Source: Thunnus maccoyii
Taxonomy: Eukaryota; Chordata; Actinopteri; Scombriformes; Scombridae
Length of the DNA: 64,000 bases
Reading direction: 5' to 3'
Assembly (NCBI RefSeq): GCF_910596095.1
Contig: NC_056548.1
Coordinates: forward strand, 10,131,151 to 10,195,150
Shown: positions 42,007-54,926 of the stretch, piece after piece
Layout: each line of letters begins with the position of its first letter
How positions within the stretch are numbered: the stretch's first letter is position 1
The notes under the pieces: model-generated
What the model was told of the DNA's origin: nothing
What the model saw: only the letters and a program-made list of their open reading frames with translations
Database searches by the model: none
Position numbers and translations under genes: made by a program

Positions 42007-44869
42007 ATCTGCATGTGTGTATTAATATTGTGTGCTAGGTGACATGGTTTTGGATGTGATTTATGTTATTTCTTGGAGAGAGTGTGAAAGTGCAAAACTA
42101 CTATGTCACTTTTTTTTTTCTCATGCTGAATGCCCTGTATCTTGGAAATTTAAGTCCATGCTGTGTTGATGCTGCCAAGAAGGGCCATTTGAGTTGGTGG
42201 AAAGTCCCCAAAATGAAAATAATTAATATTCCTTGGTAGCCATGTAATCAATGTTGGTGTCTTGAGTTCATTGGAGCCACAAAGCAAATTGATTTCTTGG
42301 AATATTTTACAGAATGCAAACATTTCCAAGATATATATCATTATGTTTTGTAATTATATTGCGTTCTTGATAAATGATGTAAATTATTCAAGCAGCAGGC
42401 CTCTTACAACTGAAAAGAAAACTGAAGAAAAAAAATCTATTCCTACATTCTCACTTAAACCATGCAGTGCATTCAAGCAGCATTAATTTGCTGCGTAGAC
42501 AAAGAAAGCTGATTGGTGTTAGTGTAAAAAAATCAACATTTCAGTTGCCATAAATGCCTCAGCTTACTGAGATCAACACTGTTCATTTTCATCACGACAT
42601 GTTTCAGCCATCTCAGGTGTACTGATGTCAGGTACCTTGATACAACATACAGGGCCTTTTCAAGAGCTGTGTGGGGAAATGTGCTAGTCTGTGGATTCCA
42701 ATTGTACAGAACATGTAGCGGATTTGGCTTTTGTCACTTCATAATTTGCCAGATTTGACAAGACTTTGGTAATTAACAAAAACAATTTAGAAAGCTAGAA
42801 TTGCATTTTTCATCTTCCACACATCCACAGCAGTCAACCTGGATTATTAGCTGTCATGTGGAATCACAGTCTTCTTTGGCACAAATTGTTCCCTACTTCC
42901 AAAACTGTTCAGTGTGAGCAAACACAGTGACTTCTTCAATGGCTAAATCAAACACGCACAATGTAAATTATATGATGTATGTTTTATTTATCTTGTTGAT
43001 TGATTTGTTCAAAGTTTGCATTTTAAATTGACCGCACGGGTGCCCACTTGAAACTATTTTTCACAAGTGACTATAGTACATGATGGTGTGTGCACTGAAA
43101 TAGAAATGTCCTAAATGTGCCAAAGGTGACAACCTTGTTAAAATGTCACAACAATATTCTACATAAGTTTTTGAAGTTGTCTTTAATTTAAATATCTATA
43201 AGATAATACAACTGGTGGGAAAAAAAATAGTGAGTTTTGTAGAGTGCATCATGCAGCATTATGGACAAAAAGAGGATCAGCGAGCTGTCTATAAGTGATG
43301 TTATGCTTGCTTTAACTTGTAAATAGAAGCTTTGTAATGCTACACACTCAATGCTTTATACTCAGATGGTTTCAGCAGTCCAAATCACCATAGCAGCCTC
43401 CACTAATCTGCACTGGATTTTAAAAACATAGCCTCCTGGCTCTGAAGAATGTATCTCTGTTAACAAATGTTTCTGACTGCACATACTGATGTCATGGCAT
43501 ACTATTTATTAATCTCCAGGATGTATACTGATTAAAATAGTAAAAATTAATTTAATATTTTCTCTTTGTTTTTTTGTCTGTGAATATCATCTGTTGGGTA
43601 ATGTATCTGTTAATGATAAAGTCTTGTAAAAGTAAAAAAAAAAAAAAAAAAAACAGGAAAAAATTACTTCCTCTTTTTGAACCTTTTTGTAAACAATATT
43701 TGTATTCTTCTTGCAAGATGGCACACATTTGACAGTCAAGTAGCTGTTCGTCTCAGGCAGGTAATGAGATGTAATTTGCAACTAGATAGGTCTGTGAAAC
43801 TAACAAACCACTTAAGGCTACCCTTACACTCACCCACACCAAACATCATCAAGTACACTGCTCAGAGTTGACTGAAAGATACATACTGCACCTTGATAAG
43901 GCCTGTAATTTCCTCTCCATATGATTCTACTTTGTCTTGTTATATAATGTTTCGTCTCTGCAGGGTGTAGTAGATTGTAATCTTAAACATAGAGGCACAG
44001 CAGTGTGTTCTCTGTCATCTCAGCTGGCGTTGTATTTATGTGGCCCCAAGGCACAGCGCCACTCTGTCACCTTGGACAGCTTCAAAGCCAGCAGGCTCTG
44101 CTCTTAGATACCACACATGACTCAAAGGACCCCTCAGTCAACATGGTCAACCCAGGTACCTAATCAAAACACCTCATCAGGTAGAGTGCCTGCAAAACCT
44201 TCTGAGTACAAGATGTTCAGCAGTGATTTGCAAAAGAACAAATAATAATAAGCAAATGTGAGCCTACCTCACTAAGAACATTGAAAAGATGATAAAAATC
44301 CAAAAGAAATGATGGAGGCAAAGTAAATGAATGAAGTAAAACCTAGGTTGGTGTCTCATAGAAGATCAGTAGTGGGTGGATGATACTGTGGATGCAGAGA
44401 AGAGGTGTGAAAGAACTGCAGGGATGAGGACGAGGTTCCTATTAAAAAAAACGTGCAATGAAAATATACAAAAGGTGAAAGAAGAGAGGTGTAATCAATG
44501 AGTCAGACATCATGAGAGTTTATTTAGATGTGGGCTGTGGAGAGAGAGAATTACTATCAGATAAAGAGCAGCAGGGCGGGGTAGAACAAGAATTCACATC
44601 CATATCATTATCTGCCTTATGCCTCCATTTACCAGCTGGTACCAGTTAGGACAAGCTGGTGCCAGCCAACTGGTTCCGGCTGCCTGGCAGGCAATCACAG
44701 ACATGCATGTACAGCTTAGAGCTTTATTTGGTGCATGAATTCAGTAATGTGCTGAAAATGTTCCACAGGGGTCTCAGTCCTTGCTGTCTCAATACCAACA
44801 CACAGTTTTTGGAGATTCTGTGGTGGCAGAAAATCCCAGAGGTGCTCTACTGGGTTCAGATCAGGACTG

Positions 44870-45121
44870 TGTTTAGACACAGCTCTGTGAGGCACGGTGA
44901 TGCTTTAAGCTTAATGCTAACGTCAGCATGCTAACATTCTCACAATGACATTGTTTAGCAGGTATGTTTACCATGTTCGCCATCTTATTAGTTTAGCGTG
45001 TTAGCATGCTAACATTTAGCCAATTAGCACTAAGTATACAGCAGAGGCTGATGGGAATGTCAATAGTTTTGCAGGTATTTGGTGAAAAAATCTAAATTTT
45101 CACCTAGATGAAAAGTTACGG

Positions 45122-45153
<32 letters not shown>
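44870..45153 (-). repeat. teleost interspersed repeat copy with (TA)n tail
   Basis: Reverse orientation copy of the family also at 17540-17935. It includes the palindromic core GTTAGCATGCTAAC at about 45000, AATACCTGCAAAACTATTGA on the minus strand, and an adjoining (TA)n run. Confidence 0.65.
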
Positions 45154-45158
<5 letters not shown>

Positions 45159-46025
45159 CATCCCTACCTTACCATGCGTCTAGCATGAGTAGATCAAGGT
45201 CCGAGGTTCAGGTTTGGCAGGCTGTGTGTGAGGTGTTCTACACATCATTGAGCTATTAACTTGCAAACTTGAGCACCATTGTACTTCCATTACAAAACCA
45301 AAAAGTATATTGCATTACTTCTCCTTCAAATTCACTGCTGTTCTTGATATACTTTGTATATGTGTGTCACACTGTAATACTGTGTATGAAAATTACGGGA
45401 ATTCGGCCGCTTCAAAGATGCCAGAATTGGTGCATCTGAAACCAATGATCCTACCACATTCAGACATCTGTGTTCAGTGATTCACACAGTGACAGTGCTT
45501 TATCTTTCAGCCTTATTCATTCAACATGCTATCTGGAACGGCAAGTTATTAAGTAGCAACTGCTGACAGTGCACTTCCCCAACAACAGGGGTTATATTAC
45601 TGCTGTAATAAAGTTTAATTAAAAAAAGATAAAGTTGAGATAGTGGGAGGATGTTGTTTTGCACCTATTTCATAACTAAGATTCTACACCACTTTTAACA
45701 GACCTACTGTATGTACATGCACCACAAAACGACCAAGGATAACACAAAAGGTCAAGAGACTAATATTCCCCTAGGGTCCTCTGGTCGCTGCAGATTGAGA
45801 GGAAATGAGCGTGCAGTGAAGCAGTCTCTCACTGGTTGCCCTCAGGGACAGCAGGGAATAATGGTGTCTATGATTTACTCTTCTCAAGTATCTGGCTAAA
45901 CATTATTGAGGCCGCTGGAGAGTAAATCTACAGCTGATACACCATGCATGGCTGACATACTTCCACACTGATAGTCCAGCTTAAATAGACACGTGCTGTA
46001 CCTCTACATCCTTAAAACCTTGTGA

Positions 46026-46452
46026 TAAAACATTAAAAATCCCCCTCCAGTCAAAAATGTGTTTTTCTTCTTGTTCCTATAGTTGAATGTTTGAGCTTCA
46101 CTGTGTAGAATGATGTATGTACAGAGTCTGGCACTAGAAGGCTGTTTTCACATTGATCTGATGAAGCAGAAAAGTTTCTCTGTGCTCAGTGAAAATCCGA
46201 TTTTAAGGGGTGGGCCTTTGAGCATGATTTGTGACATCACAAATAGTTTGGAAGCCAGTCCCAGTCCAGTATGCAACTTACACAAGGGTGATGTGGAAAC
46301 TTGAAGCCTCCAGTGCACATACACTGAGGATGGAAACATCTTGTGTGCAATAGTTAAACTTCGGAAATGAAATATATTTGCATATTTATAGATTCTGGAA
46401 TTGTAATGAGGGAGAAGGAGTAGATGTCATTTTAAGGATTTTAATGTGGTAA
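46026..46452. mobile_element. MITE-like element
   Basis: The ends are inverted: ACATTAAAAATCCCC on the left and, reverse-complemented, ACATTAAAATCCTTA on the right. No coding potential. The family is unknown to me. Confidence 0.4.
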
Positions 46453-46568
46453 ATTATACTTTTTTGTGGAAAACCATATCGGACACACATATTTGTTCCA
46501 AGCAGAGTATTTTTATGTTTTACTACATGTCTAGAGGGGATCTTTAACTGTCTCTTTACTTACTATGA

Positions 46569-47456
46569 CCACACTACTGGTCAAAAGTTTTTCAACACCC
46601 TAATTTTTCCAGTTTTTATTGAAATTTAAGCAGTTAAAGTCCAGTGAATAACCTTAAATGGTACAAAGGTAAACGGTAAACTGCCTGAGGTACAAAAAAA
46701 AGGTTTAGGTTTCCAAAAACTGAAAAATGTAAATTTCAGAGTTACAAAAAGGCCTTTTTACCAAGAAAAACTCACAGCTTTTCTGCAGCAATGGAAGTAC
46801 ATTAAACCTTGAAAGTTGATGTACACAATGCCAACAGGTGTCAACACTGTCAATATAAAAGCATGGATGAGGAAGTGTGATTGTCCAGAGCTCTTTTGCT
46901 GGATCCAGAGTTGGTGACTTGCACAGAGTGATTGGCACCAAAAGACCAAGAGGGCTACCATAGCATCAGAGCCATGCAATACCCACTGGTCTACATCTAG
47001 TTGGTCAGGGGTTCATCCTACAGCAAGATAATGACCCAAAACATACCCCCAGGATATAGAGAACAAGGCAGTAGGCTTCGAATCATGAAGTGGCCAGCAC
47101 AGTCTTCAGACTTAAACCCCATTGACTTTGGGATGAACTGGACAGAAGGGTGAAAGAAAAGCAACCTATAAGGGGAATACATTTGTGGGAACTTCTGCAA
47201 GTGTTGGGAAGAATTTTCTGTACAATATTTGATTTCCATTGTAGAAAGAATGCCATGAGTGTGTATGGCTGTTATGTCTGCGTCAAAAATTTAGATTAAA
47301 TTTTGTTAAACAAAAAGGTGATTTTTTTAAAAATCTCAAATTGTTAATTTGTGCTCCACTTTAATTTCAAAGTACTGAGGCATTTAAGTACATAAATTTC
47401 CATACAAAAAGGAAAAATTGACATGTTGTAAAACTTTTGATTGGTAGTATACATAA
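46569..47456 (+). mobile_element. decayed Tc1/mariner-type transposon
   Basis: Terminal inverted repeats share the core TCAAAAGTTTT..CAACA, within the typical Tc1 context (TACTGGTCAAAAGTTTT). The interior still shows fragments of a Tc1 transposase C-terminus in shifting frames (QDNDPKHTP-like; WPAQSSDLNPIDF), broken by stops and frameshifts. At about 890 bp it is shorter than an intact copy (1.2-1.6 kb), so it is internally deleted and dead. Confidence 0.75.
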
Positions 47457-47960
47457 ATAAGTTTCTGTAACATTTAAAATGTTGTCACCTTGAAGAATTA
47501 CAACTGTTTGGAGCCATAAATCACATTATTAATTAAGATTATAATCATAATATTACAAGTATTGATTATTACTCAGCATTGTTTACAACACTGCACAAAA
47601 GTGGCTCTGATGAGGGGCGAGTCATCATTCACCCTTTAAATCTTGAAGATAAAAATCAATAATGATTCTCAACAGTAAATGTCAGGGAACAAATTTTATA
47701 GTCTAATACAGACTCATGCATGGCTGATTGGTATCAGTGGCTATAATGCTATTTTGCTCAATACAGTATCTGTCCATTTAGTTATCAGGTGACAGTCTCC
47801 AATGTGTTTATCTGTAGAAAACTGATCCATACCAAACCACTATTGGGTTTATACCATAAATACACATGTTGTGAACTTAGTGTGGAACAGTGTATACATA
47901 AAGTATGTGGAAGTGCTGATGAGTAATGACACAAACAATAAAACATACACTTGTAATCAA
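47457..47960. other. short intergenic stretch, no gene recognised
   Basis: AT-rich sequence between the Tc1 remnant and the inferred FNDC3B 3' end. Nothing specific was seen. Confidence 0.45.
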
Positions 47961-47982
47961 AGTCAGAAAAAAAATTAAAACA

Positions 47983-47988
47983 TTTATT
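47983..47988 (-). terminator. probable FNDC3B polyadenylation signal
   Basis: AATAAA on the minus strand (CCCAATAAATG), followed downstream by a T-rich element (TTTTAATTTTTTTTCTG), the usual arrangement for cleavage about 15-25 nt later. Confidence 0.5.
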
Positions 47989-50900
47989 GGGCATAAATAT
48001 ATTATATATACGCTACCGATACAGTTACGTCTTACATACATAGGGTAGTATTTGCAAAAATCTATACATTAAAATTGATATGGCAGTTTCTTTTATATAA
48101 TGCATATGAAATTGTCTAACATTTACAATACAAGAAGAAATGCATGAATTTCTTTTTTTTTCAATTCGTAGACCATGACAACATTGGAATGTTTGTTTTT
48201 AAATTGTGAGGTAAAAATATGTTTCTTTTTTTGTCTCGCTTAAAAAATAGTTAAATACCTGTGAGTCTCGTTTGTCAAATCGCCAATCTCTCAGTCAAAA
48301 TCTCTACTTACTGTAAAACGTACAAAACATAACAAAAAAAAAAAAAAAAAAAAATGATCAGAAGGCACAGACGTGGGGTTGCTGGGCAAAAAAAAAAAAA
48401 AAAAGTCTCTCATTCTTAACATACCCGCCAAATGTGCAGGACCTGCAGGGTGGGTAGGTAGGGTGGGGGTAGGTAGGGAGGGGAGGTCTATAAAATCACC
48501 AGCATTTAAAAAAAACAAACAAAAAAAACCCAAAAACAACAAAGCACATAAAGGGAGTACCCTTCCCACAAACACACAGCCTTTTGGTTAACACTGTGTT
48601 AACCTCGGACTATTCGACACTAACATGACTGGTCTGACCTTGGCCAGACCTGCTCTCCCATTGGGTTGTTAAGGCTTGAAAAGGGGAATAAGGGGGGGCT
48701 GTGGGTGGGCAACATAACATCAGGGGTTTAAGGACAGGACACCTCACGCGTAACCTGTCGACTACATTGCAACAGGCTAGGTAGACACACCATGAGCACG
48801 TCTGAGAAAGGCACCGTGCTCCCTATGAACTGTACTTCCTTTGTTTGTTGTAGTTTGCATTCTGCAGGGAGCAGGGTGCCGTTTGAGAAGCACAGAACCA
48901 TGCTCCAGTAATGCCAATGTCACAGTGACGCCAACGACAGAATAATGCCAATGAATGTAACAGACGGCGTTGGCAGTAGTGTTTGGAACAGAACGAAGGA
49001 CTGCATGTCTCCTCTCACTCATATTAACCTCATCAAGACTAATGCTCGGCATAAAAAAAGTGCTTCAACTCTGTTAGTCATAATGTATTTACCATCTCAT
49101 TCTATAGCTCTATAGATATCTCTGTATATCATCTCTTAGCAAAATACTGGATACAAAATACTCACTACTGCTATACCAGCACTAGCCTGAACAAGGAATC
49201 GACAATATTATTATTATCATCTGCCTGAAATCATTGTATGATTGTTTTGCCTTTTTTTCAGTGTGAAATCAGGTTGTGTTAAAAACTCTCCTCCGAAAGG
49301 GGCTACACATTTCAAAATGGCACATTTTGCTTTACAAAACAAAACAAAAATAATAAAAGATAATATGAAAAGAAGCATAATCACAGATCAAGTTAATGTT
49401 TTTTTTTTCCTTTTCAGAGAATAATAATAACAATAATAATAATCGTAATGCTGTGTCGTTACAGAAGAACATCACAGAACCCTTTAGACAACTGGAAACG
49501 CAACAACTAGTGGACACGAGAAGCCTGCACTTTGGCAATAAAACAGTAAAAAGATATCAGAAGCTTCATTATAACACTAATCTGAAAAAAAAAAGCCAAA
49601 GGCAGCGACGTTTATCCCAATACAGATGACTTGAACTGACCCTAAGGCCTGGCTTTGCTACATGTCTCTCTAAGCATTACAAGAACTGCTCGGCTGTGCA
49701 TGGCTGAGACAGGAGATGAAAAAAAACAAAACAAAAAAACAATACATAGGCATTTGGTTACATGTTTGAAACGGCATGATAACTGCAAGGCATGGACTGA
49801 TGAGCTACAGGTTCCCAACAGCTGTAAGAGAAATACTTAAAGGGTTACTGAGATAAGGAATGCTGGCCTTAATCATACAATCTAACATACATCCATTAAA
49901 AAAAAAAATTAAAAAGAAAAAAAAAACATGCTACAAGGAAAAAAAATTAGTATATAACTACACTTGTCTCTTAATCTTTAAACAATAAATAAATGAAGAT
50001 TGCACTGTAATTGGCATGTAAAGTACTGTATGCAAATATATAGTATAAATAAAACCTACAAAAGAACTCTACCTTAACTTTCCCATCGACTTTGGCAAAG
50101 GTATTTTGAGCTAGTAAACCACTTTGCTTACTGACACATACAGGAGCAAGGCACAGCATAGACAGAGGACAAGATACAGCATCAAAAAACAAAAGAAGAA
50201 GAGAAGGGAGGAAGACAGGGAGAAAAAGGAAGAGAGGCTAATATAATGACTGTGATGACAGCGATGGGGATGACAGGATTAGATCTCCCCTCTGTAAGGC
50301 CTTATCCCTGAGGTACGTTACAGGCTGCCAATCAGAGCTGAGCGGTGGGGCTAAACTACTGCCCCCGCCGCTCCTTAACCCCGTTTTCCCGCCCAATCCC
50401 TACTTCCCCACACCCCACCCGACAAAAGTGGACATGTCACTCGTTAATCATGCGGGTTTAGGGTGACTTCTTTGGATCATCAGGGTATGTATTGGGCTGT
50501 ACCTTGGCTTTGTTTTCGGGTTGGGGTAAAGGGTTTCGGGAGTCAGGGGGGGAAGGTCAGGGGGTGTAATGCGTGTCAGAATGCCCTGTTCCGTTGAGTT
50601 GTGTTCTGTCAAAGGCTTGTTTGTTTAGTGAACATTAGTTCAAGTCCCCAGAGAACATGTCTGTCTGAGGAGAGACCACAGACTTGCTACTGCTCTGATT
50701 ACATGTCAATAAAGCACCTTTTAATAGAGAGAGAGAGAAAAGAGGGAGGGAGAGAGAGAGTAGTGCATGGGCAGAGAGATGGGATGGATTGAAAGCAAGA
50801 GAGGAGCAGCCAGAGCAAAAGGTAATTACATATAATTATGGGCAGGAGAGGAGATAAGAAGAGAAGAGTCTTCAGATGTATCGATTCACAGACTAGCTGG

Positions 50901-51711
50901 AAGGAGAAACTACAGCTTCAGCAATGCTCTGGCTGGTGGCTGGCTAAATTGTAGAGGGGTAAAGCTCAAGCTAACTCCTAATGGCTTTCCTGGTTAACAC
51001 ACACAGACACACACACACAGCTCTGAGAAGGGCGGCTAGCTGGCAGGCTGTTAGCACCTCTGGGTCTGTGATGCTACGGGCATATAGCTACTAAAGCTAA
51101 AGATAAATAGGCTGGAGCAATAGTACTTGAGATGGTAGAATATGGAAGTGAGAGCCAGTCAAATGCTCAGGCCAGCCTTTTCCTGGCAAGTCGCAGCCAA
51201 TCACGGTCCAAGCCCTGCTTCCTAAAGCCAGTTTATGCCCCATACAGTTAACATTCAAATACCTGCAAATGGTTCATATTCTAAATCGAGGCCAGCGCGT
51301 AAGGGCTCCTTCAACGGTAAGCACAAGCTGCTGAACTGACCTCAGAGCTGTTGTTTGTGAGCACCTAGAGTCAACTCCTCCCCTTTCACACCGTACTTCA
51401 GACCTTACATTGCCATCACTTATATTACATCACTTCTATAGCATCATAGATATTTGTTATAATATATATATATATATTTATTGTGTGTATATATATATTA
51501 GATTACTGGTTTTCCATTCTTTCTTAGTTATAATAAAATCACAGGATAGCAGCATCTTACACCACACATGGATTGCATCACTTTGGTAGCTGAATGAGTG
51601 AGTGATTGAATGTTAAAAGCTGAGCAGATATGTGATTGACTTCTTAGGAGGAAATGTTTGTTTCTCATTGTCATTGCATGAGTGTAATTGTACGTGTGTG
51701 CATACATATGT

Positions 51712-51713
<2 letters not shown>

Positions 51714-51746
<33 letters not shown>
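51714..51746. repeat. (GT)n microsatellite in FNDC3B 3' UTR
   Basis: Sixteen or so uninterrupted GT units; CA on the mRNA strand. Confidence 0.85.
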
Positions 51747-51747
<1 letters not shown>

Positions 51748-52415
51748 ATCGTGTCTTTGTCAGTCTGTGTTTGTGTGTGAGAGCAGGTGCAGATTGTATG
51801 AATTGACTGACAGCCTGTAGAGTAGAAACAAATTGAATAATAACAGTATGAACGGCTAAAGCTTTGAAGGCCTACATTGGAATATGGCTGAATGAATAAA
51901 GACTGCAGCAAAAAATGCAAATTAAACATTGAAAAACAAAACAAAACAAAAAAGTAAGTCAATGACCGTCAAGAAATATACACTTTCTCTAATTGTATAT
52001 GTTTTAAAAAGATACAAAATAAAAACATGCAAGTCAGTCTGAGGAGCAACTGCTTTGCTCACAGCTATTTTAAGGCTTGATTATCAGTTTTCTTTCCCAA
52101 CCGAGGTACAGCTAAGACAAGGCTTCCCTCGACAGAAATCCTTAACAAATGAGACAGACAATGATACAAAGACAACAGAGACATAGAGAGAAATGAGACC
52201 AAACTGAGTGAAGGCAGAAGACAACAGGAACAAGGCAAGGAAAGCCTGATTCGATACTTTGATTAAAAAAAAAAACAAAACAAAAAAAAAACATACATAG
52301 CCTTAGAAGTATATCTCAAGTGTTTGTTTTGATTTCATTCGGTTCTTTCATAGACGTTTTTTAATAGTTTCTCTGTGATTTTGCTTTCTCTTTCTATCCT
52401 ATAGTTAAAATTCCC

Positions 52416-52727
52416 TCACTTCATGAAGAAGTACTGTAACAAGCAGGCGATGAGGATGGAGAAGCCCGCGAACACGCACACAATCAGCGCCGCAAATCGC
52501 TCGTCGCTGGAGATCAGGCCCGCCCCTTTGCCCGTTTCCACGGCGCACAGCTCTCCTGACGATGCCGTCTCCTGGCGACGCAGCGTGAACAAGGAGGAGG
52601 GGCTCAGTGGTCCGCACAGTTCCTGGCACGTATCCTGGCAACGGCGGCAGGCGCCCACACGGAAACGATAATCTGTGTTGCCCTGGAGACCAGAGATTTG
52701 GAACACACCCTCCTCTCCCTTAAAAAC
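52416..52727 (-). CDS. fndc3b: FNDC3B last coding exon with membrane anchor
   Basis: Encodes VFKGEEGVFQISGLQGNTDY and CRRCQDTCQELCGPLSP, a divergent hinge, then the hydrophobic C-terminal anchor FAALIVCVFAGFSILIACLL and the end QYFFMK. Confidence 0.94.
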   Translation of the reverse strand, partial: VFKGEEGVFQISGLQGNTDYRFRVGACRRCQDTCQELCGPLSPSSLFTLRRQETASSGELCAVETGKGAGLISSDERFAALIVCVFAGFSILIACLLQYFFMK

Positions 52728-54894
52728 CTATAACAGGAGAGAAAGATAGAAAGAATAAAGTTTTACAGCGAGGTTGTAAAGAAAAATTATAGTTTGTTTT
52801 TCTCATCAACAAACACATTTAAATCAATACTGTGCCATTGTTACATGAGATGTGCAGGTTTTCATTCAAGAAAAACACAATGCCGGTTGATTTTACTGAA
52901 GGTGTGCTCATGAGTGAAATGTTACAATAGACAGCCTGCATACTTGTTTGGGTCACAGGAGAATATGATTGCTTGTTTTCATACAGCAGGTGCCCATTTA
53001 CAGAGGGAACTGGGTCAAGTCCAATTTTGAGAAGACACATTTGACAGGGTGTCACGGCCATCTTAAAGTGAAAGGATCAGCACCCACTGTTTGAGCATCT
53101 TCAGAGAATCCTGTTCATAACAAACACGCTTGATGTTTGCGACACCTTGACGACTGTGTCACGCTGCTGATTAAATTTCAGCTGTTATTTTCACCAGTTG
53201 TGTACTCAGTGCTGCTGAGGGTTTTATCTATTGCTATTTTTGATTTCGGAAGTAATACAGTTTTTCTTTGATTGCCTTCTCATCCTCTCTCTCTCATATG
53301 CAACCTATCTGTTTCTCTTGCTCTTTTATTTTAAATAAATTCCCATCCCACGTTTTACCCAGTTAGCAAAAGGGCAAATGCCTTCTTTGTGCGTGTGGTG
53401 AGGGAAGAAACAGTTAAATCTCTCCTGAACCAAAATATACATGATATTTGATAAAAAAAACATATTATGAGTACCTGAAAATGAATTGCATCTTGTAATG
53501 TGCTGTCCCATGACATTTAACTCATCCTCCTGTGCACCTACTGTTCTGGCTTCGAGGTGTAAATTATATTCAGGAAAGGGGACATAACTCCAGGCTGTAC
53601 TTACAAATAAACAAATAAAGCTATACAAATAAACTTACCTTGAAAACCACTGCACTTAAAAACAGTGATTGAGCAATTGCAAGGTCAAACATGAGTTAAT
53701 AAGACTCGTATCCTGTATCCTGGAGACTGTCTCATAAAACAACAGTTATATTATATTACGATGAAAGACGAAGGACCCGACACCAGTTTTAATCTCTTGA
53801 CAGGTCACCTTCTTCATTCATCTTGTAACTGAAGAAGTACAAAATCCACCCACTGCTGTAGTTTATTCTATTGGTTTACAAATGTTTTTTTTCTTTCTGT
53901 AAAGTTAATGGAATAGGCTTGTAGCTGATCAAGAGCAGAGAAATTGTTTTTCTGTGACAGCAGCAAAAACATTCTTATCATTCACCGAAAGTATTTCAAG
54001 GCCTGCAGTTGCACAGGAAAGCTATGTGTGTTTATGCAAAGATGAATTGATTTATAGTTTTAGTCTTTAGACTGACCTATTCTTTTTTTTGCATTGGTGA
54101 ATTTGGCAAAATAAACAGTAGATAGAGAAGACAAATATACAACTGAACGAATGCACTCACTGCTCTTGTTGTAGTGAAATTAAAAACACACAAAAACAGA
54201 TTAAAAAAAGGTAAACCTACAAACATTTGAAAAGCAGCATTACAGATTTGTATTGACAGCCAATGTGTGTGCCGATAATCAAATAAGCAAACATGTATCA
54301 CAAATACCCATATGCCCGCACATATACACACAGCTGTGGTTTTGTCTGTTGGTGAGCATCAACAGTTCTTCCCTCCAACCATTCAGTAATTAAATAACAG
54401 GGAGTAAAACAGCTCCGAAGACAAATGTCTGTTTGTCTGCAGTCTACAAGTCAGCTCATTGCTCCAACTGCCAGCCACCTAATCCCATATTTCTAAGTGC
54501 AACCAGAGTCTTTTTCAGTTGTTTCTTATTAGAAATCCTTCAATACCATTCAATAAATACTACTGGCACTGCAGATTACGTCCAATTTCAGAATGCTGTA
54601 TCTCTTAGCGCAGGAAAAACAGGGTGTCTGAGAGTGTGTATGTGTGTGAGAGAGAGAGTGTGTGTGTGTTTTATTTTTGCATGTGGAAATTTGTGTCTAT
54701 GTATGCGTGTGTATGCGGGTGGCTGAGGGTGCAAACTGAACTTTCTGCTCCTCGGGGAGGTTAGAAAATATCTTCCCAGTTGTCATATACACTTCCACAA
54801 CATTAAGAATGAACCAAATAATTCAAGTAGAGCTCTGGACTAGAGAGACACACCAGAACTCTCAACACTATCCTCATATAACCTCTGTGTGTGT

Positions 54895-54926
<32 letters not shown>

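Larger units (their letters stand above)
41400..46025. other. GHSR 3' flank and convergent intergenic DNA
   Basis: Holds the GHSR 3' UTR of undefined length, the GT/poly-G tract, a 20-A run at 43634-43653, and the repeat at 44870-45121 with an adjoining (TA)n at 45126-45153. No other exon was recognised. Confidence 0.45.
47965..52415 (-). other. probable FNDC3B 3' UTR
   Basis: About 4.45 kb from the FNDC3B stop to the AATAAA at 47988-47983. No interspersed repeat or competing exon was recognised in it, but it has many T-runs (A-runs on the plus strand), a (GT)n tract at 51714-51746 and (TA)n near 51462-51500. The extent is inferred. Confidence 0.5.

Noticed and set aside
43634..43653. 20-A run as a retroposed poly(A) tail or GHSR mRNA end
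   Set aside because: No AATAAA at the expected distance and no target-site duplication seen; treated as a simple A-tract.
51528..51962. 144-codon minus-strand ORF with THTHTH run
   Set aside because: Translation of a (CA)n microsatellite within the inferred FNDC3B 3' UTR.
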